64,000 nucleotides of DNA from contig DASTGN010000004.1 in assembly GCA_035719105.1 (NCBI GenBank), forward strand, positions 620,001-684,000. The letters run 5' to 3'. Under the pieces are notes generated by a model. The model saw only the letters and a list, made by a program, of their open reading frames with translations, ran no database searches and was not told the DNA's origin. Shown one piece after another: positions 8,639 through 17,177 of the stretch. The number at the start of each line of letters is the position of its first letter. The stretch's first letter is position 1. Both the position numbers and the translations under genes were made by a program. This stretch comes from UBA8389 sp035719105 (GTDB lineage: Bacteria > Bacteroidota > Bacteroidia > Bacteroidales > UBA1402).

Positions 8639-9256
8639 CTACAGTTTTATGCCCATGAAACCCATAAAGGCGATGCCCATGAGTCCGGCTGTGATGAAAG
8701 TGATGCCCAGACCCTTTAATGCGTCTGGTATTTTGGAATATTGCAAGTGCTCCCGAATGGCCGCCATGCCAATGATGGCCAGCCACCAGCCAACACCGGA
8801 ACCAAGTCCGTAAACCGTCGCTTCGCCAAAAGTGCCGAAATTGCGTTGTTGGATAAAAAGCGAAGCGCCCAAAATAGCACAATTCACAGCGATGAGCGGC
8901 AAAAAGATACCCAATGAGTTGTACAAGGCGGGAGAAGCCTTCTCTACCACCATTTCGACTATTTGTGTCATAGCGGCAATGATGGCAATGAACAGGATAA
9001 AACTTAAGAAGCTAAGGTCTACTCCAGCAAAAGAAGGATCAATCCAAGCCATGGCCCCGTCTCTTAGTATGTACTTATCCAACAAGTAGTTAACCGGGAC
9101 AGTGACCAGCAAAACAAAAGTTACAGCCAAACCCAACCCCATCGAGGTCTTAACGGTTTTGGACACGGCCAGGTAGGAACACATGCCTAAAAAATAGGCA
9201 AAAATCATGTTGTCGATAAAGATCGACTTGATGAATAGGTTGATGAGTTGTTCCAT
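8639..9256 (-). CDS. nqrE: Na+-translocating NADH-quinone reductase subunit E
   Basis: Integral membrane subunit, 205 residues with about six helices, homologous to RnfA. NqrE and NqrD together form the membrane core that in known structures holds an iron site between the two subunits. The sequence begins MEQLINLFIKSIFIDNMIFA and contains the family-typical region LGMCSYLAVSKTVKTSMGLG and AVNCAILGASLF, both including conserved cysteines. It sits between nqrD (3 nt) and nqrF (3 nt). Confidence 0.95.
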   Translation of the reverse strand: MEQLINLFIKSIFIDNMIFAYFLGMCSYLAVSKTVKTSMGLGLAVTFVLLVTVPVNYLLDKYILRDGAMAWIDPSFAGVDLSFLSFILFIAIIAAMTQIVEMVVEKASPALYNSLGIFLPLIAVNCAILGASLFIQQRNFGTFGEATVYGLGSGVGWWLAIIGMAAIREHLQYSKIPDALKGLGITFITAGLMGIAFMGFMGIKL

Positions 9257-9259
9257 GAC

Positions 9260-9877
9260 TTAGTCTTTTTCTTGTAAATCCTTGTGTAAACTCCGTTGGA
9301 ACCAAATGATGCTACCTACTACGATTAGAGCCATGGGAGGCAGAATCATGAGGCCATTATTGACGTAACCAGCGTCGTAAAAGGAAGGGGGTATGATGTG
9401 AAAGCCAAGCAGACTGCCAGAACCCAATAGTTCCCGAATGGTGGCGATGATCAGCAACACCATGGCATATCCGGCTCCATTGCCCAAACCGTCGATGAAC
9501 GAGTCCATCGGTTTGTTGCTTAAGGCAAAGGCTTCCAAACGTCCCATCAGAATGCAATTGGTGATGATTAGACCGATGAACACGGACAATTGCTTCCACA
9601 TATCGTAAACGTACGCTTTCAACAACTGTTCTACAATAATCACCAAGACAGCCACGACGACCAACTGGACAATAATGCGGATGCGATTGGGTATGGTGTT
9701 TCGCAATAGGGAAATGATCCAATTGGAGAATGCTGTGACGATGGTCACTGATAGACCCATAATGATGGCCGGCTTGATTTGTGCCGTCACTGCTAAGGAA
9801 GAACAGATTCCCAGCACCAAAACAGTCACCGGGTTTTTCTTATCTAGTGGAGCGAGGAATATATCTTTTTTACTCAT
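9260..9877 (-). CDS. nqrD: Na+-translocating NADH-quinone reductase subunit D
   Basis: Integral membrane subunit, 205 residues with about six helices, homologous to RnfE. Family features include the segment VLGICSSLAVTAQIKPAIIM and LIITNCILMGRLEAFA, with conserved cysteines mirroring those of NqrE. The start codon overlaps the end of nqrC by 4 nt (9874-9877), and nqrE follows after 3 nt. Confidence 0.95.
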   Translation of the reverse strand: MSKKDIFLAPLDKKNPVTVLVLGICSSLAVTAQIKPAIIMGLSVTIVTAFSNWIISLLRNTIPNRIRIIVQLVVVAVLVIIVEQLLKAYVYDMWKQLSVFIGLIITNCILMGRLEAFALSNKPMDSFIDGLGNGAGYAMVLLIIATIRELLGSGSLLGFHIIPPSFYDAGYVNNGLMILPPMALIVVGSIIWFQRSLHKDLQEKD

Positions 9878-10584
9878 GGCTTGGTCGTTTTGGCGTGAAA
9901 AAAAGTATCGTAGGCTTTCAAGCTGTTTTCAAGCATGGCTTCCAAACCTTTGCTGGTAATGGTACCGCCCGAAACACCATCCACCGCATCCCTGTCTTTG
10001 GTCGTTTGGCCAGTTTTAAGCACGGCAATGGAAGTGAACAGATTGTTTTTCAGAACTACCTTATTTTCAAATTGTTTCTGGAAAGGTTTGGTGGCAATTT
10101 CGGCACCCAGACCAGGCGTTTCGCCTTGGTGAGAAAAGGATGCTGCAAAAATGGTCTTTCTATCGTCATTAAAAGCGACGTATCCCCAAATTGGACCCCA
10201 AAGTCCCATTCCGTAAACAGGCAGGATGTATTTTTTTTGACCGTCCACCATCGCTTCATATACTGGAAGCAAGCGTTCAGCTATGGGCTTTTTGACCTCT
10301 TTCGAAACGTTGACCAGAAAAGCTTCCCGTTTGTCGGATATTTTTAGGTTGCCCTTGCTGTCCAAAGCATAAACATTGGTAATCAGCTTGTCGTAGGCTG
10401 CTTCAGCGTCTTTCAAACCTTTTTGAACCTTGATGGACCGCAAAATTTGGCTCATCTTGTCCAAATCTCCGTTTTTAGCCTGTTGTTCCTTGAGCAAACC
10501 GTTCGTCAACGACAGAGCGATTGCTACCAAAATAACCATGATCGAGGCATACATGATGGTGTAGCCGTTGCTATTCTTATTCAC
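9874..10584 (-). CDS. nqrC: Na+-translocating NADH-quinone reductase subunit C
   Basis: Periplasm-facing flavoprotein subunit with covalently bound FMN. From the GTG at 10584 the protein is 236 residues: one N-terminal helix, then the FMN_bind domain. Its attachment motif DGVSGGT carries the acceptor Thr; the usual motif is SGAT, so Gly replaces Ala here. An upstream ATG at 10617 would put 41 nt inside nqrB and add 11 residues not seen in the family. The GTG is preceded by a strong Shine-Dalgarno sequence and overlaps the nqrB stop by 8 nt. MNKNSNGYTI is the normal type of N-terminus. Confidence 0.93.
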   Translation of the reverse strand: MNKNSNGYTIMYASIMVILVAIALSLTNGLLKEQQAKNGDLDKMSQILRSIKVQKGLKDAEAAYDKLITNVYALDSKGNLKISDKREAFLVNVSKEVKKPIAERLLPVYEAMVDGQKKYILPVYGMGLWGPIWGYVAFNDDRKTIFAASFSHQGETPGLGAEIATKPFQKQFENKVVLKNNLFTSIAVLKTGQTTKDRDAVDGVSGGTITSKGLEAMLENSLKAYDTFFHAKTTKP

Positions 10585-11809
10585 GATCGCCTCCTTTCCT
10601 GGCGGTTGAAGCCGCACGTTTCAGACGTTGGTTTATATTGGCTTGCACCACATAGTAATCAATGAGTTTGGCGAAAATGTTCATCAACAAGATGGCCAAC
10701 ATCATCCCTTCAGGGTAAGCTGGGTTCAGCACACGGATGATCATAGCCAGCACACCTATTAATATACCATAAATCCATTTTCCTTTTTCAGTTCTCGAAG
10801 CCGTGACCGGATCGGTTGCCATGAAGACGGCACCAAAAGCAAAACCGCCTAAACAGATTTGTTCCCAAAATGGAACGGCCATATAAACGTTGACAGCCAT
10901 TGCGTTGAATAAGAGAATGGCACCAATTCCGCCTGCGAAAACCGCCGTAATGATTTTCCAACTGGCTATGCCTGTGGCAATCAGAAAGATGGCTCCAATC
11001 AAAACAGCCAATGTGGAAGTTTCGCCTATAGAACCCGGTTTAAAGCCCAGGAACATGTCCCACCATGTCAACGGTTGACCAATGATGTTCGTAAAATGCA
11101 AAGCGTTTTCACCCACTGATGAAGCGGCTTGCCCTAGGGGGGTGGCTCCAGAAAAACCATCTACGACCGGCAAAGCAGCACCGAAGTCAAATGAAGCCCT
11201 GGTGCTTACCCAGACGCTGGTTCCAGACATTTTGGCCGGATAGGCAAAAAATAAGAAAGCACGGGTCATCAAAGCCACATTAAAGACATTGTATCCAGTT
11301 CCACCGAAAATTTCCTTGACAAAAACCACGGAGAAGGCAGTTGCCACAGCAACCATCCAAAGTGGAACGCCAATGGGCATAATCAATGGTATGAGTAATC
11401 CCGTGACCAAAAACCCTTCTTGAATTTCTTCCTTCTTAATCTGTGCAGAAATGAACTCAATACCCAATCCCACACCGTACGAAACCACGATGTAGGGGAG
11501 TACGGCCAATGCCCCCCAGCCAAAGATTTCCCAAAAACTTTTGTCAGATAACTCGCCAATGGCAATAAAATGCTGATAACCGGTGTTATACATGCCAAAC
11601 AATAGAGCAGGAATCATAGCCAGGATGACCCAAGACATGGTTCGTTTGGAGTCGATGCTATCGTGAATGTGCACACCGCTTTTAGAGGTAGTGTCTGGAA
11701 CATATAGAAATGCTTCGAATCCCTCAAAGACGGAATGCAGCTTAGAAAGCCTTCCTCCCTCGGAAAAAGTTGGCCGCATCCGGTCCAATGTATTTTTTAG
11801 TGTTTTCAA
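10577..11809 (-). CDS. nqrB: Na+-translocating NADH-quinone reductase subunit B
   Basis: Largest membrane subunit of Na+-NQR, 410 residues with about ten helices, and the site of riboflavin and of quinone reduction. It carries covalent FMN; the attachment motif VDGFSGATPLG is present at about residues 215-225. Homologous to RnfD. The N-terminal cytoplasmic stretch before the first helix (about 60 residues) is typical. It begins 15 nt after nqrA and overlaps nqrC by 8 nt. Confidence 0.96.
   Translation of the reverse strand: MKTLKNTLDRMRPTFSEGGRLSKLHSVFEGFEAFLYVPDTTSKSGVHIHDSIDSKRTMSWVILAMIPALLFGMYNTGYQHFIAIGELSDKSFWEIFGWGALAVLPYIVVSYGVGLGIEFISAQIKKEEIQEGFLVTGLLIPLIMPIGVPLWMVAVATAFSVVFVKEIFGGTGYNVFNVALMTRAFLFFAYPAKMSGTSVWVSTRASFDFGAALPVVDGFSGATPLGQAASSVGENALHFTNIIGQPLTWWDMFLGFKPGSIGETSTLAVLIGAIFLIATGIASWKIITAVFAGGIGAILLFNAMAVNVYMAVPFWEQICLGGFAFGAVFMATDPVTASRTEKGKWIYGILIGVLAMIIRVLNPAYPEGMMLAILLMNIFAKLIDYYVVQANINQRLKRAASTARKGGDRE
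10590..10597 (-). promoter_or_regulatory. Ribosome binding site that fixes the nqrC start
   Basis: AAAGGAGG on the minus strand, 5 nt before the GTG at 10584. Strong Shine-Dalgarno sequences are uncommon in this phylum. This one lies inside the nqrB 3' end and supports the GTG start over the upstream ATG. Confidence 0.75.
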
Positions 11810-11824
11810 GTGCTAATTTTTAAA

Positions 11825-13195
11825 TTAATCTCCGTTTTCAGCTTTCAATTTATCCAAGGCTTCCCGCACGACCTGCTGAACAGGAATTTTCGAGGTGCAA
11901 GTATATTCGCAGAGTGCAAAATCTTCTGGTGCCACCTCGTAAATACCCAGTCCTTCTTGCCTTTCAATGTTTCCACTGATGCATGCGCGGGTGAGATGTT
12001 CGGGCAAAATGTCCATCGGAAAAACCCTTTCGTACTCGCCAGACATAATGAGCGCTCGCTCACCACCCAGGATTCTGGTGTCTGGTTCGTACGTTTTATC
12101 CGGTTGGAAACGACGAACTAAATTTGTAAAATAGGTTCGGCTGAAACTAAACAAATTCAATCTTGGCAGGGCCCAGCCAAACAATTCATGAATGCCTTCA
12201 CCTTCCTGAAGAACGGTCAACTGATGAACCTGAGGTGGAAGATAATCATCCAAACCCAACTTGATGCCGGTCAATACATTGCCACCAATAAAACGTAGAT
12301 TGGCTTCTGTATAGACATTTCCGGCTAATATCGAATGAATGGACAAGCCAGGTTTGCAGCGTACATAATGCGGTTTTCGTACCATCGGGCCTGTAACGGC
12401 CACCAAACGAGTCATATCCACTTTACCCTGATTGAAGAAACGGCCGATGATCGCTACGTCCAACGCATTGGCTGTGTAAACGACTTCGTCCTTGTTCACG
12501 GGTTTGATGTGATTGATTTGAACGCCGACCAGTCCGGCAGGATGAGGTCCATCAAAACTACAAATTTTTACTCGCAACGCTTGGCTCAACACAGATGTCT
12601 GTTGGTTTGAACGTAACCCGAGATAAACGTTGCCTTCGGTCAATCGCGTCAATGCATCCAGCCCTTTTTGAATGTCTGTCCCTTGACCTTTTAGGATGAA
12701 ATCGTAATCTGGAGCCAGCGGACTGCTGTCGAAACCGGTCACGAAAATATCACGAGGATTTTTTTGGGGATCAGCAATTACATCGTACGGCCGTTGTTTT
12801 AACAACGTCCACAAGCCCGACTCCAGCAAGGCTTCCTTAACCGAATCCGGCGACATGACGAGGGGATCTCTTACCGGGAAAGGATTAAATTCTATTTGTT
12901 CGTCGACTTTGATCAGAATGTTCAGCAATTTGCGCTTTTCACCGCGAACAATATCAGAAACGACACCACTGACCGGTGCAACGAACAAAACCTCGGGACG
13001 GATTTTGTCGCAGAAAATGGGTGTGCCAGCTTTCACCCGATCTCCTACCTGCACCAACAACCTGGGGACCAGCCCGTGAAAATCGCTCGGAGCAACGGCC
13101 CAAATCTCCGATTCTCCTGCTGGAACCACTTCCAGTGCTGCGATGCCAGAGAGGGGAATGTCCAACCCTTTAGTTATTTTGAAGGAGTTATTCAT
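11825..13195 (-). CDS. nqrA: Na+-translocating NADH-quinone reductase subunit A
   Basis: Peripheral cytoplasmic subunit, 456 residues, first gene of the nqr operon. It starts MNNSFKITKGLDIPLSG, contains GDRVKAGTPIFCDK (a barrel-sandwich type motif shared with RnfC), and ends with the NqrA C-terminal region including CTCTSKIPVQQV. It contributes to the structural assembly around NqrB and to quinone binding. The upstream 197 bp are shared with the divergent sensor kinase gene. A TATTCTTG about 45-55 nt before the start is the nearest approach to a -7 box and is not called. Confidence 0.96.
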   Translation of the reverse strand: MNNSFKITKGLDIPLSGIAALEVVPAGESEIWAVAPSDFHGLVPRLLVQVGDRVKAGTPIFCDKIRPEVLFVAPVSGVVSDIVRGEKRKLLNILIKVDEQIEFNPFPVRDPLVMSPDSVKEALLESGLWTLLKQRPYDVIADPQKNPRDIFVTGFDSSPLAPDYDFILKGQGTDIQKGLDALTRLTEGNVYLGLRSNQQTSVLSQALRVKICSFDGPHPAGLVGVQINHIKPVNKDEVVYTANALDVAIIGRFFNQGKVDMTRLVAVTGPMVRKPHYVRCKPGLSIHSILAGNVYTEANLRFIGGNVLTGIKLGLDDYLPPQVHQLTVLQEGEGIHELFGWALPRLNLFSFSRTYFTNLVRRFQPDKTYEPDTRILGGERALIMSGEYERVFPMDILPEHLTRACISGNIERQEGLGIYEVAPEDFALCEYTCTSKIPVQQVVREALDKLKAENGD

Positions 13196-13380
13196 AAATG
13201 AGATTTAAGAACTTAATAAATACAATTATAGGAGAAAGAACGTAATAATACAAGAATATAGCTCATAAATACTTTCTATGAGGCAATCATCTCAATCCAT
13301 AGTCTTTCAATGATCTGTTAATTTGTGTTGCATAACGGGTTAATATACCATAAACCGAACGAAATGTTAAAATTTGAACC

Positions 13381-13388
13381 TATTTTTG
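13381..13388 (+). promoter_or_regulatory. Candidate promoter -7 box directly before the sensor kinase gene
   Basis: TATTTTTG matches TAnnTTTG and ends only 4 nt before the ATG at 13393, so transcription from it would give a leaderless or nearly leaderless mRNA. No clear -33 box is visible at 19-21 nt upstream. Confidence 0.4.
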
Positions 13389-13392
13389 TTGC

Positions 13393-14946
13393 ATGAAGAA
13401 ATCGACCATTTGGTTCTTGATTGCAGTTATGGTGCTGACATTCGCCAGTTTACTCACATTGCAGTTTTCCTACATCCGTACGTTGGGAAAGATGCGGGCA
13501 GAGCAATTTGACGAAGCCGTCCAACGTAGTTTGTCACAGGTGATTCGGAATTTGGAGTTGGATGAAACCGCCCGATACTTGGCCGAAGACATGGACGAAC
13601 GCGAAAAAGCTGAATTCGGTCTTCCGAAAATCGCCACGAAATCGGTCTCCAAAAAACAGACCACCACGTTGCATTCCATTGGTGGTGTTTCAACGTTCTC
13701 CTCAGTATTGGAATACGATGAAACCACCTCGCTCGCCCAGAACAGCCCGCAAGTTTTTATTTCAATGAGCCATGGCCAAAATTCGCTGACTCGTACTTCC
13801 CGCAAAATGCAAGAAAACCTGCGTGAACGATATTTGGCCCAAAAAGGTATGTTGGAAGACGTCATCAAACGAATTCTGTACGAAGCCAACAATGCACCCA
13901 TCGAGCAACGCATCGACTTTAGCAAGTTGGAACATTATTTGGCAGTAGAACTCAACAACAACGGACTTTCGAACATTCCTTTCCTTTTCCGGGTTACCGA
14001 TAAAAAAGATCGGGAAGTGTATCGTAGCCGAGAAATGCATAATGAGGGGCGTTTTGGTTATAAAGAAGCGTTGTTTCCCAACGATCCCGGCGTTCAAACC
14101 GGAAACCTCTATCTGTATTTCCCTACCCGGGAGGACTATATTTTTGACTCCCTGCGGATTTACCTGCCTTCCATCTTGTTTTCCATCGTGTTGCTCGTCG
14201 TTTTTGGATTCACCATCCTCGTCATTTTCCGTCAAAAAAAGTTGAACGACATGAAGAACGACTTCGTCAACAACATGACGCACGAACTCAAGACGCCCAT
14301 TTCCACTATTTCCTTAGCGGCTCAAATGCTTAAAGACGGTGATGTGGGTAAAACACCTTCCATGCTGAAGCACATTTCTGGAGTCATCGTCGATGAAACA
14401 AAACGCTTGAGCTTCCAGGTTGAAAAAGTGCTGCAAGTTTCCTTATTCGAACGCGACCGCTCCAATCTCACCTTTAAGGAAGTGGATGTGAACGACATGC
14501 TGGAAACCGTCGTGGCTACTTTCCGCCTCAAAGTTGAGAACTTTGACGGAACGATGGAATTGGACCTCCAGGCCAAAGAATCAGAAACCACGGCCGACGA
14601 AATGCATTTGACCAACGTATTCTTCAATCTGTTGGACAATGCAGTGAAATACAGAGGCGAACGCAATTTGCTGTTGAAGGTTCGTACTTGGAACGAAAAA
14701 GACAACATTCTGATTTCCATCGAAGACAACGGTGTGGGAATCAAAAAAGAGCACCTCAAGAAAGTGTTCGACCGTTTTTACCGTGTGCCGACGGGTAATG
14801 TGCACAATGTCAAAGGATTCGGTTTAGGCCTAGCGTACGTCCGTAAAATCGTGGAAAACCACAACGGCTCGATTCGCGCGGAAAGCGAATTCAACAATGG
14901 AACGAAATTTATTATTAGTTTACCACTTATAAAAAACCAGCTATGA
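13393..14946 (+). CDS. rprX: Sensor histidine kinase, RprX-like
   Basis: Membrane-bound two-component sensor kinase of 517 residues. Helix 1 is at about residues 7-27 and helix 2 at about 257-279, with a roughly 230-residue extracytoplasmic sensor between them. There is no HAMP domain; the H-box FVNNMTHELKTPISTIS (His at about 297) follows directly. Then come an N-box (NLLDNAVKYRG) and G-boxes (EDNGVGI, GFGLGLAYV). The arrangement and pairing with the next gene resemble RprX/RprY of Bacteroides. The stop overlaps the regulator start by 4 nt. The signal sensed is unknown. Confidence 0.85.
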   Translation: MKKSTIWFLIAVMVLTFASLLTLQFSYIRTLGKMRAEQFDEAVQRSLSQVIRNLELDETARYLAEDMDEREKAEFGLPKIATKSVSKKQTTTLHSIGGVSTFSSVLEYDETTSLAQNSPQVFISMSHGQNSLTRTSRKMQENLRERYLAQKGMLEDVIKRILYEANNAPIEQRIDFSKLEHYLAVELNNNGLSNIPFLFRVTDKKDREVYRSREMHNEGRFGYKEALFPNDPGVQTGNLYLYFPTREDYIFDSLRIYLPSILFSIVLLVVFGFTILVIFRQKKLNDMKNDFVNNMTHELKTPISTISLAAQMLKDGDVGKTPSMLKHISGVIVDETKRLSFQVEKVLQVSLFERDRSNLTFKEVDVNDMLETVVATFRLKVENFDGTMELDLQAKESETTADEMHLTNVFFNLLDNAVKYRGERNLLLKVRTWNEKDNILISIEDNGVGIKKEHLKKVFDRFYRVPTGNVHNVKGFGLGLAYVRKIVENHNGSIRAESEFNNGTKFIISLPLIKNQL

Positions 14947-15638
14947 CAGAAGAAAAGATGCACATCCTGTTGTGCGAAGACGACGAAAACTTAGGGATGC
15001 TGTTGCGTGAGTATTTACAAGCTAAAGGCATAGTGACCGATCTCATGAGTGACGGCGAAAAGGGTTTTAAGGCTTTTCAGAAAGCAAAATACGACTTATG
15101 CGTACTGGACGTAATGATGCCGAAAAAAGACGGCTTCACGCTGGCTGCGGACATTCGCGCCATGAATTCGGAAGTGCCCATCATTTTCCTTACAGCCAAG
15201 AACTTGAAGGAAGACATCCTGAACGGTTTCAAGCTTGGTGCCGATGATTACATCACCAAACCCTTTAGCATGGAGGAACTTTTGTTTCGCATTGAAGCAA
15301 TCAACCGCCGCGTTAAAGGAAAGAAATCCAAGGAGGTCACTTTTTATCAGATTGGTAAATTTTCCTTTGACACCCCGAAACAAATTCTAAGCATTGATGG
15401 CAAGGATACCCGCCTGACAACCAAAGAATGCGAATTGCTGACCCTGCTCTGCAGCCACCAAAACCAAATTTTGGAACGCAACTATGCCCTGATGACCATT
15501 TGGGAAGAAAACACGTACTTTAACGCCCGGAGCATGGATGTTTACATTACCAAGCTGCGCAAGCACCTCAAGGACGATCCTACCATCCAGATTATGAATA
15601 TCCACGGCAAAGGCTATAAATTGGTGGTTCCTGAATAA
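14943..15638 (+). CDS. rprY: OmpR-family response regulator, RprY-like
   Basis: DNA-binding response regulator of 231 residues: a receiver domain (acidic pair at about 13-14, phospho-Asp at about 56 in VLDVMMP, conserved Thr and Lys in TAK and TKPF) and a winged-helix output domain with the C-terminal NIHGKGYKL. It is coupled to the kinase by an ATGA overlap. RprY of Porphyromonas gingivalis has been reported to bind the nqrA promoter. Here the pair sits divergently next to nqrA, so control of nqr is a reasonable inference. Confidence 0.87.
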   Translation: MTEEKMHILLCEDDENLGMLLREYLQAKGIVTDLMSDGEKGFKAFQKAKYDLCVLDVMMPKKDGFTLAADIRAMNSEVPIIFLTAKNLKEDILNGFKLGADDYITKPFSMEELLFRIEAINRRVKGKKSKEVTFYQIGKFSFDTPKQILSIDGKDTRLTTKECELLTLLCSHQNQILERNYALMTIWEENTYFNARSMDVYITKLRKHLKDDPTIQIMNIHGKGYKLVVPE

Positions 15639-15642
15639 ATTA

Positions 15643-15674
15643 TTTGGCTGTTTCCAATATTATGCGTACCTTCG
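15643..15674 (+). promoter_or_regulatory. Promoter of rpsF-rpsR-rplI
   Basis: A -33 TTTG at 15643-15646 and a -7 TACCTTCG at 15667-15674 (one mismatch to TAnnTTTG), 20 nt apart as expected for the primary sigma factor of Bacteroidota. It starts just after the regulator stop codon. Confidence 0.55.
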
Positions 15675-15678
15675 CGCC

Positions 15679-15725
15679 GCTGTTTTTTCAAAAGTGGCCC
15701 GATGGGCAATCCTTTGTGAGACAGC
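15679..15725 (+). promoter_or_regulatory. Hairpin leader of the S6/S18 operon
   Basis: The 5' leader can fold into one long interrupted hairpin: GCTGT (15679) with ACAGC (15721), CAAAAG (15689) with CTTTG (15712), and GCCC (15697) with GGGC (15704) around a GAT loop. Many bacteria have an S6:S18-binding leader in front of rpsF with which the proteins regulate their own operon. Position fits, but I have not verified the conserved CCG-containing bulge. Confidence 0.45.
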
Positions 15726-15758
15726 ACATTTAAAATCAATTAATTAATCAGTTCTATT

Positions 15759-16106
15759 ATGAACAATTACGAAACCGTTTTCATTTTAACTCCCGTTTTG
15801 TCTGAAGCCCAGATGAAGGAAGCGGTAGAAAAATTCAAGTCTCTGCTGGTCGCAGAAGGCGCTGAAATTGTGAATGAGGAAAACTGGGGCTTGCGCAAGC
15901 TGGAATATTCGATTGCCAAAAAGTCCACTGGTTTTTATCAGTTGCTAGAGTTCAAGGCAGCACCCACGGTGATTGCCAAGTTGGAAGTAAACTTCCGTCG
16001 CGACGAACGCGTGCTGCGTTTCCTGACATTCAAGCAGGACAAGTTCCACGCCTTGTACGCCGCAAAGAGAAGAAGTCTGAAACAAACTAAAGAAAAGGAG
16101 AACTAA
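15759..16106 (+). CDS. rpsF: 30S ribosomal protein S6
   Basis: Small-subunit ribosomal protein, 115 residues, that binds 16S rRNA together with S18. The sequence begins MNNYETVFILTPVLSE and has the family signature around NWGLRKLEYSIAKKSTGFY. First gene of rpsF-rpsR-rplI, with rpsR starting 3 nt after its stop. Preceded by a structured leader and a promoter. Confidence 0.97.
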   Translation: MNNYETVFILTPVLSEAQMKEAVEKFKSLLVAEGAEIVNEENWGLRKLEYSIAKKSTGFYQLLEFKAAPTVIAKLEVNFRRDERVLRFLTFKQDKFHALYAAKRRSLKQTKEKEN

Positions 16107-16109
16107 GCA

Positions 16110-16379
16110 ATGGCACAAAACTCATCCGAAATCCGTTATTTGACCCCTCCTACAGTTGATCTGAAAAAGAAAAAGTACTGTCGTTTCAAAAAGAGTGGCA
16201 TCCGCTACATCGACTACAAAGATCCTGAATTCCTGAAGAAATTCCTGAACGAACAAGGTAAAATCTTACCCCGTCGTCTTACCGGAACTTCCTTGAAATT
16301 CCAACGCAAAGTGGCTCAAGCAGTCAAGCGTGCCCGTCACCTGGCATTGTTGCCCTATGTAACCGATTTGATGAAATAA
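16110..16379 (+). CDS. rpsR: 30S ribosomal protein S18
   Basis: Small-subunit ribosomal protein of 89 residues, the partner of S6. Conserved stretches are KKKYCRFKKSGIRYIDYKD, ILPRRLTGTSLKFQRKVAQA and VKRARHLALLPYV. A GGAG-type sequence lies before the start within the rpsF 3' end. rplI follows after 17 nt that contain a strong ribosome binding site. Confidence 0.97.
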   Translation: MAQNSSEIRYLTPPTVDLKKKKYCRFKKSGIRYIDYKDPEFLKKFLNEQGKILPRRLTGTSLKFQRKVAQAVKRARHLALLPYVTDLMK

Positions 16380-16382
16380 CCT

Positions 16383-16389
16383 AAGGAGG
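16383..16389 (+). promoter_or_regulatory. Strong Shine-Dalgarno before rplI
   Basis: AAGGAGG, 7 nt before the ATG at 16397, an unusually complete match for this phylum. Confidence 0.7.
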
Positions 16390-16396
16390 ATTAACA

Positions 16397-16840
16397 ATGG
16401 AACTAATATTGAAAGAAGACGTAACCGGTCTGGGTTACAAAGATGACGTGGTCATCGTCAAGGACGGATACGGAAGAAACTTCCTGATCCCCCAGGGCAA
16501 AGGAATCATCGCAACTCCTTCTGCAAAGAAAGTGTTGGCCGAAAACCTGAAACAACGTGCCCACAAGATCGCACAAATGAAGAAAGACGCTGAAGCGCTT
16601 CTCGTTACTATGAACGGTGTTGCTTTGAGCATTGGTGCCAAAGTAAGTTCTACCGGCAAAATCTTCGGCTCCGTTGGTGCCATCCAAATCGCTGAAGGAT
16701 TGGCCAAGGCTGGTTTCGAAGTAGATCGTAAGAACATCGTCATCAAAGAAGCTGTTAAGGAAATCGGCAACTACGTAGCTGTTGTGAAACTGCATCGCGA
16801 AGTAAGCGTTGAAATTCCTTTCGAAGTAGTTGCTGAATAA
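16397..16840 (+). CDS. rplI: 50S ribosomal protein L9
   Basis: Large-subunit ribosomal protein of 147 residues that binds 23S rRNA near the base of the L1 stalk. The N-terminal domain reads MELILKEDVTGLGYKDD with the motif DGYGRNFLIPQGKG. A long charged helix connects to the C-terminal domain (FGSVGAIQIAEGL and onward). Last gene of the rpsF operon, followed by an intrinsic terminator 18 nt downstream. Confidence 0.97.
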   Translation: MELILKEDVTGLGYKDDVVIVKDGYGRNFLIPQGKGIIATPSAKKVLAENLKQRAHKIAQMKKDAEALLVTMNGVALSIGAKVSSTGKIFGSVGAIQIAEGLAKAGFEVDRKNIVIKEAVKEIGNYVAVVKLHREVSVEIPFEVVAE

Positions 16841-16857
16841 GCTTCTCAAACCATACT

Positions 16858-16888
16858 AAAAAAGCCGGCTTTGCAGTCGGCTTTTTTT
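16858..16888 (+). terminator. Terminator of rpsF-rpsR-rplI
   Basis: AAAAAGCCGGC and GTCGGCTTTTT pair around a short loop and end in seven T residues. Classic intrinsic terminator directly after rplI. Confidence 0.9.
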
Positions 16889-16911
16889 ATGGACCAAAAG
16901 GGATGGGCATA

Positions 16912-16944
16912 AAAAAAAGGTCCGACTGAGTCGAACCTTTTTAA
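16912..16944 (-). terminator. Terminator of the small lipoprotein gene
   Basis: On the minus strand AAAAGGTTCGAC pairs with GTCGGACCTTTT (one T-G pair) around TCA, followed by a run of T residues. It lies 17 nt after the stop codon at 16961. Confidence 0.85.
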
Positions 16945-16960
16945 TTTCTTTGTTGGCAGA

Positions 16961-17131
16961 TTACTGAGCAACAACAGAGCTGTCAACAGTAGCGGCGCTA
17001 TCAGCGGCAGGAACTTCTTCAACAACAGCGGTAGAATCAGCTGCAGTAGCTTCAGGAGCAACAGCGGCTTTTTTGCAAGATGCGAAAGAAACTGCAACGA
17101 TAACAGCGATGAACAATACTAACTTTTTCAT
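16961..17131 (-). CDS. Small Ala/Val-rich lipoprotein, 56 aa
   Basis: A short gene with its own -7 box upstream and intrinsic terminator downstream. The product starts MKKLVLFIAVIVAVSFASCK, a signal peptide ending in a lipobox-like FASC with Cys at residue 19. A 37-residue low-complexity tail of Ala, Val, Ser, Asp and Glu follows, with the repeated pieces ADSTA and ADSAA. I do not recognise a family. It is probably an abundant small envelope lipoprotein with an acidic, flexible tail. A longer Leu-rich frame on the same strand (16846-17097) is a frame-shifted shadow of it. Confidence 0.75.
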   Translation of the reverse strand: MKKLVLFIAVIVAVSFASCKKAAVAPEATAADSTAVVEEVPAADSAATVDSSVVAQ

Positions 17132-17177
17132 TTTTTTTCTGTTTTAAACAATAAATAGGAGTTTTTTGAAATCGCGG

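Noticed and set aside
16846..17097. Leu-rich 83-codon frame on the minus strand
   Set aside because: It is the wrong frame of the 56-aa lipoprotein gene at 16961-17131 and runs through that gene's terminator.
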